Positions 50,091-59,679 of a stretch of DNA of 64,000 nucleotides are shown here, piece after piece. The stretch comes from Hydnum rufescens UP504 (Eukaryota; Basidiomycota; Agaricomycetes; Cantharellales; Hydnaceae), in NCBI GenBank assembly GCA_014904985.1, contig MU129016.1, forward strand, positions 124,001-188,000, in the 5' to 3' direction. Below the pieces are notes generated by a model. That model worked only from the letters and a program-made list of their open reading frames with translations. It searched no databases and was not told the origin of the DNA. A program made the position numbers and the translations under genes. How positions within the stretch are numbered: position 1 is the first letter of the stretch; each line of letters starts with the position of its first letter.

Positions 50091-51164
50091 GCAGCACCAA
50101 AAGAGCAGCTGGTGCTGCTCTCTTGGTGCCATTGTACAACTAGTAATGAAAAACTTATGAGGCACCCACACCTGCCACAGCGGGTGTGGTGCCATGCTTT
50201 GCCCATTGTTGTGTCCATTGCAGGCATTTGGGAGTTGGCCCCTTGGGCGCGATCTTCGGTGGCTATGTGTCGTGCAGGGTTTCATTCGGGAGTTGGCCCT
50301 TGGCCGCAATCTTTGGCAGCTACGCGTCATGCGGGGTTTCGTTCGGGAGTTGGGCCCTTGGCCGCGATCTTTGGCGGCTATGCGTCGTGCGGGTTTTGTT
50401 CGGGAGTTGGGCCCTTGGCCGCGATCTTTGGCAGCTACGCGTCATGCGGGGTTTCGTTCGGGAGTTAGCCCTCTTCGGTGGCTATGTGTCGTGCGGGGTG
50501 TTCATGCAGGGAGGGGACCTAGAATAGCACATAGTAATGTTAGTAAAAAAAAAGAACTAACCAGATAGCACCACACCCGCTGCAGCGGGTGTGGTGCCGT
50601 ATCTATCCGTCGTTGCATGGGCTTGGGGCCGTGGTAACGTCGTGTAGGCGGGACTCTGGATTTGGGCAGCCGTACACGTCTGTATTACGCAGGGGGCTCC
50701 ATGTTTTCTCATCGGGTGGATTTTCGTGCAGGGGGGAAGCCTAGAACAACAAATGGTACATTAGTAAAATTGAAGAGAAGCAGCACCAAAAGAACAGCTA
50801 CAGCTGCTCTTTTGGTGCCGGAGTATGGTATGGAAGGAAAACTCACCTAATAGGACCACACACCCACCGCAGTGGGTGTGTGGTGCTGTGTTTTATCTGT
50901 CGTCGTGTGGGGCTGCGCATGTATGCGGGGTGTTGGGCGGATTTCGACCCGCATTGATTTCCAGGCGGCCATTGGGGTTGGGATCATCATTATGCAGGTT
51001 GGTCGGAGGCAAGAACCTTAAACCTAGAATGGAAATACTACTGTTAGTTATGATGTTGAAGAAGTACAACAAGGGCAGCTTTGGCTTCCCTTTTTGCATG
51101 GCTGTACATAGTGGGAAGGAACTCACCTATATGACCACACACCCGCTGCCACAGGTGTGTGGTC
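50091..51164 (-). repeat. hairpin/intron-like array, left arm (four units, minus strand)
   Basis: Reading the minus strand, units from centre outward: (a) H1 51,133-51,164, intron-like 51,126-51,024; (b) H1 50,855-50,884, intron-like 50,846-50,741, H2 50,783-50,818; (c) H1 50,568-50,597 (30-bp perfect palindrome), intron-like 50,561-50,519, only 43 nt and lacking H2; (d) H1 50,161-50,193, H2 50,091-50,130, donor and acceptor decayed. Donors are GTGAGT, GTGAGT and GTTAGT; acceptors TTCTAG in a-c. Between c and d lies a 57-58 bp tandem repeat. Confidence 0.88.
50230..50510. repeat. 57-58 bp tandem repeat, about 4.7 copies
   Basis: Copies begin with GGGAGTTGG or GGGAGTTAG at 50,230, 50,288, 50,345, 50,402 and 50,460 and contain CTTGGCCGCGATCTTTGG and GCTACGCGTCATGCGGG. 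The 57-bp period keeps one frame open (GVGPLAAIFGSYAS), probably by chance. It sits in the exon-like part of a left-arm unit. Confidence 0.9.
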
Positions 51165-51242
51165 CTCTTCTAGTTCCTCTGGATCCTGTGGTCGAGTCCT
51201 ATATACGAACGAAATGGCTGAGGTAAGCATCAAAACAAACCA

Positions 51243-51874
51243 CTCAATGCTGGGACTTTCTGGGATCGAAAGAGCACCCAATTAGGGGCAGCGCAAGCCT
51301 CATATAGATAGATAATAAATACCTAGATGAAAAATAAATAATAAATACTAAATATTTGTCTAATACAAGTGAGGAAAAGAGGGATAGTCAGTTGGATTGC
51401 ACTAAGGCAGCATGTGCAAAGCAGAATTGGGCGACTTCCATGCATTATAATTGGCCCAAAATTGAGTATCTTGGTGGCATGTATGTATATTTCATGGACG
51501 CCGAAATGAATTGGATGACCTGGCTAATTTTCAATTTCTCGTGCCTTCAATTTCCTAAATAGGAAATTGAAGGCACGAGAAATTGAAAATTAGCCAGGTC
51601 GTCCAATTTGTTTCGGCGTCCATGAAATATACATACATGCCACCAAGATACTCAATTTTGGGCCAATTACAATGCATGGAAGTCGCCCAATTCTGCTTTG
51701 CACATGCTGCCTTAGTGCAATCCAACTGACTATCCCTCTTTTCCTCACTTGTCTTAGACAAATATTTAGTATTTATTATTTATTTTGCATCTAGGTATTT
51801 ATTATCTATCTATATGAGGCTTGTGCTGCCCCTAATTGGGCGCTCTTTCAAGCCCGGAAAGTCCCGGCATTGAG
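51243..51874. mobile_element. 632-bp near-perfect palindrome (fold-back/MITE-like element)
   Basis: Arms 51,243-51,557 and 51,560-51,874 are each 315 bp and match without indels across a 2-nt centre (TTTCCTA-AA-TAGGAAA). Only scattered substitutions separate them. Each arm encodes the same ~68-residue frame read inward (EEKRDSQLDCTKAACAKQNW), which I do not recognise; neither its start nor its function is supported. AT-rich TAAATA repeats lie near each outer end. No target-site duplication was recognised. The hairpin array changes direction across this element. Confidence 0.88.
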
Positions 51875-51910
51875 CAGTATCCTCACATCTATTTGGAGGC
51901 GCCCAAAGCA

Positions 51911-51946
51911 AGTGCCACACACCCGCTGGGGCGGGTGTGTGGCACT
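51911..51946 (+). ncRNA. H1 stem-loop, best-preserved example of subfamily I
   Basis: AGTGCCACACACCCGC pairs along all 16 positions with GCGGGTGTGTGGCACT across a TGGG loop. The donor-like GTGAGT starts five bases later at 51,952. A structural RNA is inferred from pairing conservation over the array; transcription is not shown. Confidence 0.6.
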
Positions 51947-51980
51947 GTTAGGTGAGTTTTCTTTTTACAGGCTGTACCAC

Positions 51981-52018
51981 AACGCCAAAAGAGCAGCACT
52001 AGCTGCTCTTTTGGCGTT
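51981..52018 (+). ncRNA. H2 stem-loop, best-preserved example of subfamily I
   Basis: AACGCCAAAAGAGCAGC pairs over 17 positions with GCTGCTCTTTTGGCGTT around ACTA. It lies inside the intron-like segment, upstream of TTTACTAAT and TTCTAG. The A-rich/GC/T-rich profile also looks like a bacterial intrinsic terminator, which has no expected role in a fungal nucleus. Confidence 0.6.
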
Positions 52019-54559
52019 GCTTGAATTCTTTATTTACTAATGTTCATTATTCTAGGTTCCTTCCCTCTGCTACCCAAAGAATGCACCGACAAGACTCAGG
52101 ACGAAATATGAGGGCACGCACAGCTGCCCAGGACCCCAAGACTCAACTATCTGTGACCTATAGAATGATGCCTGCCACACCCGCTTCGGTGGGTGTGGTA
52201 ATATTAGGTATTTTTTTTTATTATGGGGTGGATGATGACGCCAAAAGAGCAGCCCCGCCTGCTCTTTTGGCGTTGCTTCTGTTATTTTTTTTAAACTAAC
52301 ATATTCGTTATTCTAGATTTTCTCCCTCCGCCAAACTCCCCATCTGAAGAACACACAGACAAGGCCCAGGCGAAATACGGGGGTGCGTGCAGCCACCTAG
52401 GACCCCAACCCTTGTGTATCCCCAACCCCTACAATGATGAATCAAGTACGGCGCTGCACACCCGCTTCGGCAGGTGTGTGGCAATCTTGGGTCAGTTTTT
52501 TTAAATTACGGGGTGTATTACGATGCAAAAAGAGCAGCACTAGCTGCTCTTTTGGTGTTGCTTATGTTATTTTTTTTTTACTGATGTATTACTTAGTCTA
52601 GGTTCTTTCTCCCTCCATTTGAAGAACGCACAGACAACATCCACCACGAAATACGGGAGCGCACAGCCGCCCAGACCCCAACTTGCAACCTATATGACAA
52701 CGAAACAAGGATGGCGCCACACACCTGCTTCGGCGGGTGTGTGGCAATATTAGGTGAGCTTCTTCATTATGGGGTGTACAGCAATGCCAAAAGAGCAGCC
52801 CTGGCCCCTCTTTTCATGTTGCCTTTGAGTTTTTTTTTCTTTACTAACATTTTACTATTCTAGGGACCTTCACGCTGCAATATCTGACCCGATGAATGCA
52901 CCGACCAGACGCAGGGTGAAATGCAGGAGTGTGCAGTTGCCTAGACCCCCAACTTTTGATTATCCGCAATGCAATCTATACGACTACGCAACAAATACAG
53001 TGCCACACACCCGCCAAAGCGGGTGAGCTTTTCATTACGGGGTGTATGATGATGCCAAAAGAGCAGCACCAGCTGCTCTTTTGGCATTGCATATGTTATT
53101 TTTTTTTAACTAACGTATTACTTAGTCTAGATTCTTTCTCCCTGCGTGAAACCGCCCTGAAGAATACACAGACAACGCCCACCCCGAAATACGGGAGCGT
53201 GCTGCCGCCCAAGACCCAAACCCTTGACCATCCGCAAGTTATACAATGATGGATCAAATACGATGCCACACACCCACCGAAGCGGGTGTGTGGCAATATT
53301 ATGTGAGTTTTTATTATTATGCGGTTTACAACGATGCCAAAAGAGCAGCACCTGCTGCTCTTTTGGCGTTGCTTGTATTATTTTTCTACTAACATATTGA
53401 TTATTCCAGGTTCTTTCTCCCTACGCGAAACCCCACCCGAAGCCAGCACAGATGAAGGCCAAGGCAAAATATGGATGTACACAGGCACCCGAAAGCCCAG
53501 CCCCGAACACCCACGGTGACCGCCACAACAAGTTAAATATGATACCATACGCCGCTGCGGCGGGTGTATGGTATTAGTAGGCGAGTTTTCCACATACTAC
53601 AATGCCAAAAGAGCAGCATCAGCTGCTCTTTTGGCATTGCTTGGATTCTTTTTTTATTATTAACATGCATGCTCATTATTCTAGGTCTTTTCTCCCACCA
53701 CGAAACTTCACCCGCCCAAGAATACATAGACAAGGCCCAGGGTGAAATATGGGTGCACACACAGCCACCCAAGACGACCCTCAAGCATCTCTACACAACG
53801 ACGAATCGAATACGGTGCCACACGCCCGCTTTGGCGGGTGTGTGGCACTATTAGGCGAGTTTGTTTCATCACACGGTGTACCACGATGCCAAAAGAGCAG
53901 CACTAGCTGCTCTTTTGGCATTGCTTCTGTTATTTTTTTTAAAAACTAACATACTGATTATTCTAGGCTTTCTCCCTCCGTGAAACCTCCATGCGACGAA
54001 TGCACTGACAAGGCCCGGGCGAACTACGGGCACCTGCACAGCCACGCAAGATTCCAACACTCGACTATCCACAACCAATACAATGACGAATCGAATACGG
54101 AGCCACACACCCGCCAAAGTGGGTGTGTGGCTATATTAGGTGAGTTTTCCCATTATGGGGTATACCACAACACCAAAGGAGCAGCACCAGCTGCTCTTTT
54201 GGCGTTGCCTTGGTTTTTTTTTGCTTTTACTAATGCATTTGCTATTCTAGGTACCTTCTCCCACTGTGAAACCCCACCCAAAGCCAGCACAGACGAGGCC
54301 CAAGGCAAAATATTGACCTACGCAGCCACCCGAAAGCCCAGCAACCGCAACGAGAAATTAAATACGATACCACACACCCGCTTCGGTGGGTGTGTGGTAC
54401 TATTAGGTGAGTTTTTCTTCACGGAGTGTACTACGGCGCCAAAAGAGCAGCACCAGCTGCTCTTTTGGTGCCATCTGTCTGTCTTTTTTTTAATTACAAC
54501 ACCAACCCCCCAATACTTGAAACCTGCGCGAGCTATCTGTAAACTGGTGACTCCGCCGA

Positions 54560-54829
54560 ATGAAAACATATGACCCTGGGGGTATCTGTATCAATAATAA
54601 TAAATGAATAATAATAAATAAATAAATAATCATAAATACTTATGTGGTCTAGCACAGTGGTTGACCAGAAGTTGGCCCAATAAGGCCCCAATGGGACCCC
54701 AATTGGCACCCAAGCCACAACCAAAGTGGTGGACTGGGGCCCCAATAGTGTCTGGTACCTACTTAGGTACCAAATCATGCCCCAGAATAGACACCTAACA
54801 AGGGGGTCACATACGGCTGTCCAAGGTGG
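54560..54829. mobile_element. transposon-end-like insertion B inside the array
   Basis: Interrupts the array between units 10 and 11, removing unit 10's acceptor and unit 11's H1. Starts with AATAAT/AAATA repeats (54,590-54,640) and ends with GGTACCTACTTAGGTACC at 54,754-54,771. Its ACCCCAATTGGCACCCAA matches motif A's neighbourhood in inverse orientation. Confidence 0.55.
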
Positions 54830-57110
54830 GTGAGTTCTTTCCCCAATAGATACAGTAGCGCAAAAAGAGCAGCGAAAGCTGCTCTTTTTGCATTGTTTTT
54901 AATTTCTTTACTAACCACTTTTATTATTCTAGGTTATCGCCTTGTCCCAGGTGCCCAACGAAGGGGCCCGACCAGCTAGGGCCCACACGCCACCAACTGA
55001 AACACGGCGAACAAAGCCACAGCAAACAAAGCCGCGGCAAACGAAACCCCGCCAAACGAAGGTGTGAGAGGTGGCGACGTGAACCACACACCCGCTGCAG
55101 CGGGTGTGTGGTTCAATATAATGTAAGTACATTGTACACCCCCAACAGTGCAAAAAGAGCAGCCCTGGCTGCTCTTTTTGCATTCGTTTTAATTCTTAAC
55201 TAACACATAGTTTATTATTCTAGGTTATCGCCTGCCAAACGAGAAGCCGAAACGCGACGTGCCAAGAACACACGCCAGACGAAACCCGGGAATGAGAGCG
55301 CAAGGCCACAGGGACCCCAGACAAACCACACACCCGCTTCAGCGGGTGTGTGGTAATTTTAAGGTGAGCATATAACCACGCAGAAGGAGCAGCATACACT
55401 GCTCCTTTTGCGTGGCTTTTCTTTTTTCTTTTTTACTAATGTATTATATGTTATTTTAGGTTGTCTGAACCCATGACACCACCAAGCAAACACACAAGAA
55501 CAGCAACGGACCGCCAAACGAAACCCGTGAGGGTTCAAACCCCCAACATGACGACCAAACCCATACTGAGTACGAACTGCATGACTGCAGTACAAACCAA
55601 GGACCACACCCACTGAAGTGGGTGTGGTCCTACAAGGTTTTTATTTTTTTATTTCATTTTTATATGTATGACGCAAAAGGAGCAGCGCAAGCTGCTCCCT
55701 TTGCATCACTTTGAATTTTTTTTACTAATCGACATTCTCACTCTAGGATCTGAACCGAGACCCATGAAACAAAGCACCCACCCAAGTGACAACCAGCCCC
55801 CATACAGAACCAAGTACAAAGTATGCAACCAGGGTGCAAAGGGAGTACCACACACCCGCTTTGGCAGGGGTGTGGTACTAGTTCAGGTGAGTTCCCCCCC
55901 CTCAATAGATACTGTGGCGCAAAAAGAGCAGTGAAAGCTGCTCTTTTTGCGCTGCTTCGAATTTTTAACTAACACATTGTAATATCTAGGTCATAATTTG
56001 ATCCAACATCCTGCATGAGTCCAACTGAAGCCACACCAAAAGAAAACCCAACGAACACACCACCAAACCCCGCTGAACAAAAAACCAATGCAAACCAGAC
56101 ACCCGCCATGGCGGGTGTCTGGTACTATTTAAGGGAGGTGAATTCCCCGTATCCAATGGCGCAAAAAGAGCAGTGAAAGCTGCTCTTTTGTGGCGCTTTT
56201 AATCTTTTAACTAATAATTTTTCATTCTAGGTATCGCTGCAAATGAAGACCCGCGAAGCCCTGCCAGAATGACAACATCCCCGTGAATGACGATGCGCCA
56301 AACAAAGAGACGAACCACACACCCGCAGTAGTGGGTGTGTGGTTCTATATCAGGTATGTAATGTAACGCACCCCCAACGGCGCAAAAAGAACTGCAAAGG
56401 CAGCTCTTTTGCGTTGTGTTAACTTTTACTGATCTAAATTTCTGTATTCTAGATCTTCCTTCCCCCCAAATGAGTACATGCCTGAAACTCCCCCAACCCA
56501 CCTGAGAACTGTACGGAAAACTGGCAGTTGAAGGTACACGACCCCGGGCAACAATGAGTACCACACACCCACCAATGCGGGTGTGTGGTACTACAAGGTA
56601 TTTTTTTTTGAACTTTCTACATCTACAGTAACGCCAAAGGAGCAGCACAAGCTGCCCCTTTGCATTACTTCGAATTTTTTTTACTAACGTTTGTTATCAT
56701 TTAATTCTAGGATTGAATTTGAAGCTCCCGAAACAGACGACAACAGACAGCCACGACCCCCAAACGACCTGCACAATGGTGAACTGCCAAGCCATGCCTG
56801 CCCAAATGGCCACCAACGAGCTGGGGGAGCCCCATCCAAGCCCCAAGGCAGCACCGCCCAGTACCACATACCCCCCTCAGCGGGGGGTGTGGTCTTTTTT
56901 TATTTTATTTTAATTTTAATTTGCAAGTGGCGCAAAAAGAGCAGCGATAGCTGCTCTTTTTGCACTGCTTTGAATTTCCTCAATATTTTGCCGCCTGACA
57001 CCCCAGCAACATGCCCCCTGAACCTGCATCTGAACACCGGACGACCCCCCATCCAAAGTCTCAAGGAAGCAACAGATAGTACCACACACCTGCCCTAGCG
57101 GGTGTGTGGT
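54830..57110 (+). repeat. hairpin/intron-like array, right arm, subfamily II (about ten units)
   Basis: Intron-like segments: 54,830-54,932 GTGAGT; 55,123-55,223 GTAAGT; 55,364-55,459 GTGAGC; 55,636-55,746 GTTTTT; 55,887-55,989 GTGAGT; 56,138-56,230 GTGAAT; 56,354-56,452 GTATGT; 56,598-56,710 GTATTT; then two decayed units with H1 at 56,863-56,894 and 57,081-57,110. H1 examples: 55,081-55,114 (perfect 34-bp palindrome), 55,600-55,631, 56,094-56,123 (perfect, CCAGACACCC variant). H2 mostly GCGCAAAAAGAGCAGC or GCAAAAGGAGCAGC with GAAA, GCAA or GATA loops, against GCCAAAAGAGCAGC in subfamily I. Acceptors mostly TCTAG. The dispersed modules at 11.9-12.3 kb match this subfamily. Confidence 0.92.
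56094..56123 (+). ncRNA. H1 stem-loop with compensatory change
   Basis: ACCAGACACCCGCCA and its exact complement TGGCGGGTGTCTGGT. Where other units have CCACAC/GTGTGG this one has CCAGAC/GTCTGG, so both strands of the stem changed together. Confidence 0.65.
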
Positions 57111-57119
57111 ATGTTTTTT

Positions 57120-57540
57120 AATTGAATTTTTAAATAAATAAATACATAAGTTGATAAAAACAAAACATGAGACTGCCAAATGAAAACAGCCCCCACCCGG
57201 GGTGAGTGATAATGATAATAAATAAATAACTATAAATGAAACACCAGAGGGGGGAATATAATAATAAATACTGGTGATTATCCCCTATAAGCCCGCATGG
57301 CCCGCTGTCCTGCAAGTCTGAGATTCTCTCTAAGTCCCAGTTTTGGCCAAGTTTTGGCCAATTTTCAGCCATTTCGGCCAATTCTGAGCCAGAAGGTGCA
57401 GACCATAAAATGGCCATTTTGGCCGGAATAGTGATGGGACCTACTTAGGTACCATTATCTGCCCCAAAAGTGGTACCTAACTAGGTAGGCTTAGATGACT
57501 GACCAAGGTGGACTGTCCACTGGAAAGAGAGAACAATTAG
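57120..57540. mobile_element. transposon-end-like region C at the right edge of the array
   Basis: AATAAATAA-rich segment (57,130-57,270), then GGACCTACTTAGGTACC (about 57,437-57,453) and TGGTACCTAACTAGGTAGG (57,471-57,489), the same motif family as A and B. CpG-poor DNA begins about here. Confidence 0.5.
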
Positions 57541-57551
57541 ATACGATGGAT

Positions 57552-59129
57552 TCAAAAACAGATGAATGAATAAACATACTCTATGGTGTGTGCAAGGGCC
57601 TTCCGCAACTTCAAGATCTTGACCTCAAACTGTTCCAGATTGAGACCATGAGTCTCAGCAAAGAACAAAAGTCCCTCAATAATGCCCAGAGCACCACAAC
57701 AACCCCGCCTCATCTCCTTGGCAAGACAGGAAACTGATACCCCTTGGAAAATGTGATTGAGGGTGTGATCAATGTACTCACAATCCTCATGGGGGTCCTT
57801 CCTGCCATCAGGCAAAGCCAATAAGATGGCATGAACATCAGTGGCATCCCATACATGTAAGAAGTCCCCAGGACATGCCTCAGGAATGCTTGGAGGCAAA
57901 CAAAGTGCTAACTCTCATGCCTCATTAAGTAACTTGAGAGGATCATTGATTTTCTGCACTTCATCAAGTAGTTGGCTTGGCATGTCAGATTGTGGTGAAG
58001 GAGGGGTGTCATCCGATGAAATGTCAAAGACTGGAGACTGGAGGCACATGGGTGGGACCTTGCCAGAAGTATTGAGCATGGAAACCAGCACATCCTCAGA
58101 CTCAAAACCCTCAAAGGCCTGAGATTGGTAATTGTCACTGAAATTGGTGGTGTTGGAGGGAGAACCATATGCAACATCATTATCTGCATGCAGCTGGCTC
58201 CTGCTTGTGAATATTTGAGATCGGGACAAAGGCTTCTGCTTAGAGGGAACTGATGGCTGAGGTTGCATCTTGACATATGCATGATTGGTCCAGGAAGTAG
58301 AAGGTGCTGAGGTGGAGGTGGAGGCAGTGATGTGAACATTGCCTTTGCATTGTTTGACACCTGGAGGTCCAGACTTCTGGGTCTGCAAGGTGTAGCATGT
58401 CAGAACAAAATCATGATAGGGAATCACTGAAACTTATGGTATTTGGCAACTCATCCTCATCTGAGGGCTGTTCATCAGATCCATTGCGAATAGCCTTGCA
58501 TTTTCTGGCTCAGGTTTTTGAACATATCTGTTTTGAGAAGCTGGAAGCCTGTAGCAAGCAACACATAAGAAAGGATTGCCAATGACATGGGCAGATTAGT
58601 GACATACTTTCTCAGGTACCTTGCTCCTACCTGAGGATCCCTCCACCTCCACGGATCCCTTGGCAACCTTGTGGCTTGTGAAGTGGGATTTTTGGTATGT
58701 TTTTGGCTTTTTAACATTTGCTGAGGGTAGCAAAGAATGGCCGAGTGTAGATGACATTGTGAATCAGTACTCTAGCCAAGTCATTCAAGAATGGCTTCAG
58801 GAACTTCTCAGGCTCGAATACATGATACAATGGGTTGCTGGCGGGTGTGTATGAGAAGCCCAGTTTGGGTGAGGAAAGGATAAAGAGTGGGTATTGAGTT
58901 AAGTGGAAAGGATATGGATCCAGAGGGAGTGTAAAGGCCACTAGCAGCAAAGATATCCAGATGCCCTATCTGAGAGGTTCAAGAAAAAATCCAGGAACCT
59001 CTCAAGATGAGGCAGTTTGGGTTGTGCAATGCTGGTCAGGACAACTTGATTGAGATTGTTAAGTTCTGCAAAATGAGAGTAGACTGTGGTTGGAGCACCA
59101 CTTCCCACCTCTCTATCTGAGATGTTCAA
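57552..59129 (-). pseudogene. uncharacterised repeat-associated gene, decayed
   Basis: Minus-strand segments that read like protein: from 59,129 APTTVYSHFAELNNLNQVVL, 58,900-58,720 PASNPLYHVFEPEKFLKPFL, then 58,427-57,915 rich in Ser/Pro (FEGFESEDVLVSMLNTSGKV), and 57,899-57,590 LPPSIPEACPGDFLHVWDAT with CLAKEMRRGCCGALGIIEGL. The last two are in the same frame, separated by one TGA at 57,915-57,917 where CGA could have stood. No family is recognised; the context suggests a gene carried by, or captured in, transposons. Confidence 0.4.
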
Positions 59130-59148
59130 GAGTAACCAGGAACCTCTC
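58972..59148. repeat. duplicated small hairpin
   Basis: GAGAGGTTC..GAACCTCTC at 58,972-59,003 and GAGATGTTC..GAACCTCTC at 59,119-59,148, each within a ~40-bp direct repeat beginning CTATCTGAGA. Unrelated in sequence to H1 or H2. Confidence 0.6.
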
Positions 59149-59679
59149 TAGACCAAGTGGTATGGGATAATGTGACATATGGGGTAGCCAAAAAAGCCGG
59201 AACTTGCCATGTCACTCAACATCAATTTGGCACATCTATAATAGGCATATAATTTATCGAGGTACATAGATACTACAGGCAACAAATTGAACAAACACAG
59301 CAGGGAGAAATAATAGAGAGGAGAGGGACATGACGAGAAGAGAGAAGAGCAACACAAAATGAGGAGTGATGGGGATGAAGAGGAGCATAACAGAAATGAA
59401 GAGAGGTGAAGGGCACAGAAATGAGATGGACACTATCATAGCCCACTGAACATGGGTGTACTGGCCTTTAAAAAGAGGGTGGGGTGTGGAGAGGATGAGT
59501 CCCATTCAATGAACCAGACTTGGGAGTTGAGGAATCCAAAGGCTTCCATACGGCATGGACAGGAGGGTCGGGAATACAATACAGCTTGTAATATAGTGTA
59601 TTATGTAATTAAGTTAGGACTCAAAAGTCATGTATATATGGCAGTTGCCGAGATTAATTAAGTGAACCTTTGCCCGGAC

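Larger units (their letters stand above)
51911..54472 (+). repeat. hairpin/intron-like array, right arm, subfamily I (ten units)
   Basis: Intron-like segments (donor to acceptor): 51,952-52,055 GTGAGT; 52,208-52,316 GTATTT; 52,491-52,601 GTCAGT; 52,754-52,863 GTGAGC; 53,023-53,130 GTGAGC; 53,303-53,409 GTGAGT; 53,581-53,684 GCGAGT; 53,855-53,966 GCGAGT; 54,140-54,250 GTGAGT; 54,407 onward GTGAGT (acceptor missing). H1 sits a few bases before each donor, for example 51,911-51,946 and 54,101-54,132. H2, for example 51,981-52,018 and 53,601-53,638, follows 20-40 nt after it. Branch-like ACTAAC or ACTGAT and acceptors TTCTAG, GTCTAG or TTCCAG. The exon-like parts, about 150-180 bp, open with TTCTTTCTCCCT-type text and keep no common reading frame. 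Period 256-285 bp. Confidence 0.92.

Noticed and set aside
51356..51761. Paired 68-residue frames in the palindrome arms as a gene
   Set aside because: Both are the same arm read from either side, and nothing supports expression or a domain.
53980..54573. 197-residue open frame across two array units as a protein gene
   Set aside because: It reads straight through the intron-like parts and both hairpins, and neighbouring units do not keep the frame. It is more likely a chance consequence of repetitiveness.
51981..56966. Bacterial intrinsic terminators (GC hairpin followed by T-run)
   Set aside because: H2 has that look, but every gene in the window is eukaryotic and the T-run lies where a polypyrimidine tract and branch site would be expected.
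50091..57110. CRISPR array
   Set aside because: Palindromic repeats at regular spacing, but the repeats are diverged, the intervals are ~200 bp and themselves homologous, no cas genes are present and the setting is a fungal nucleus.
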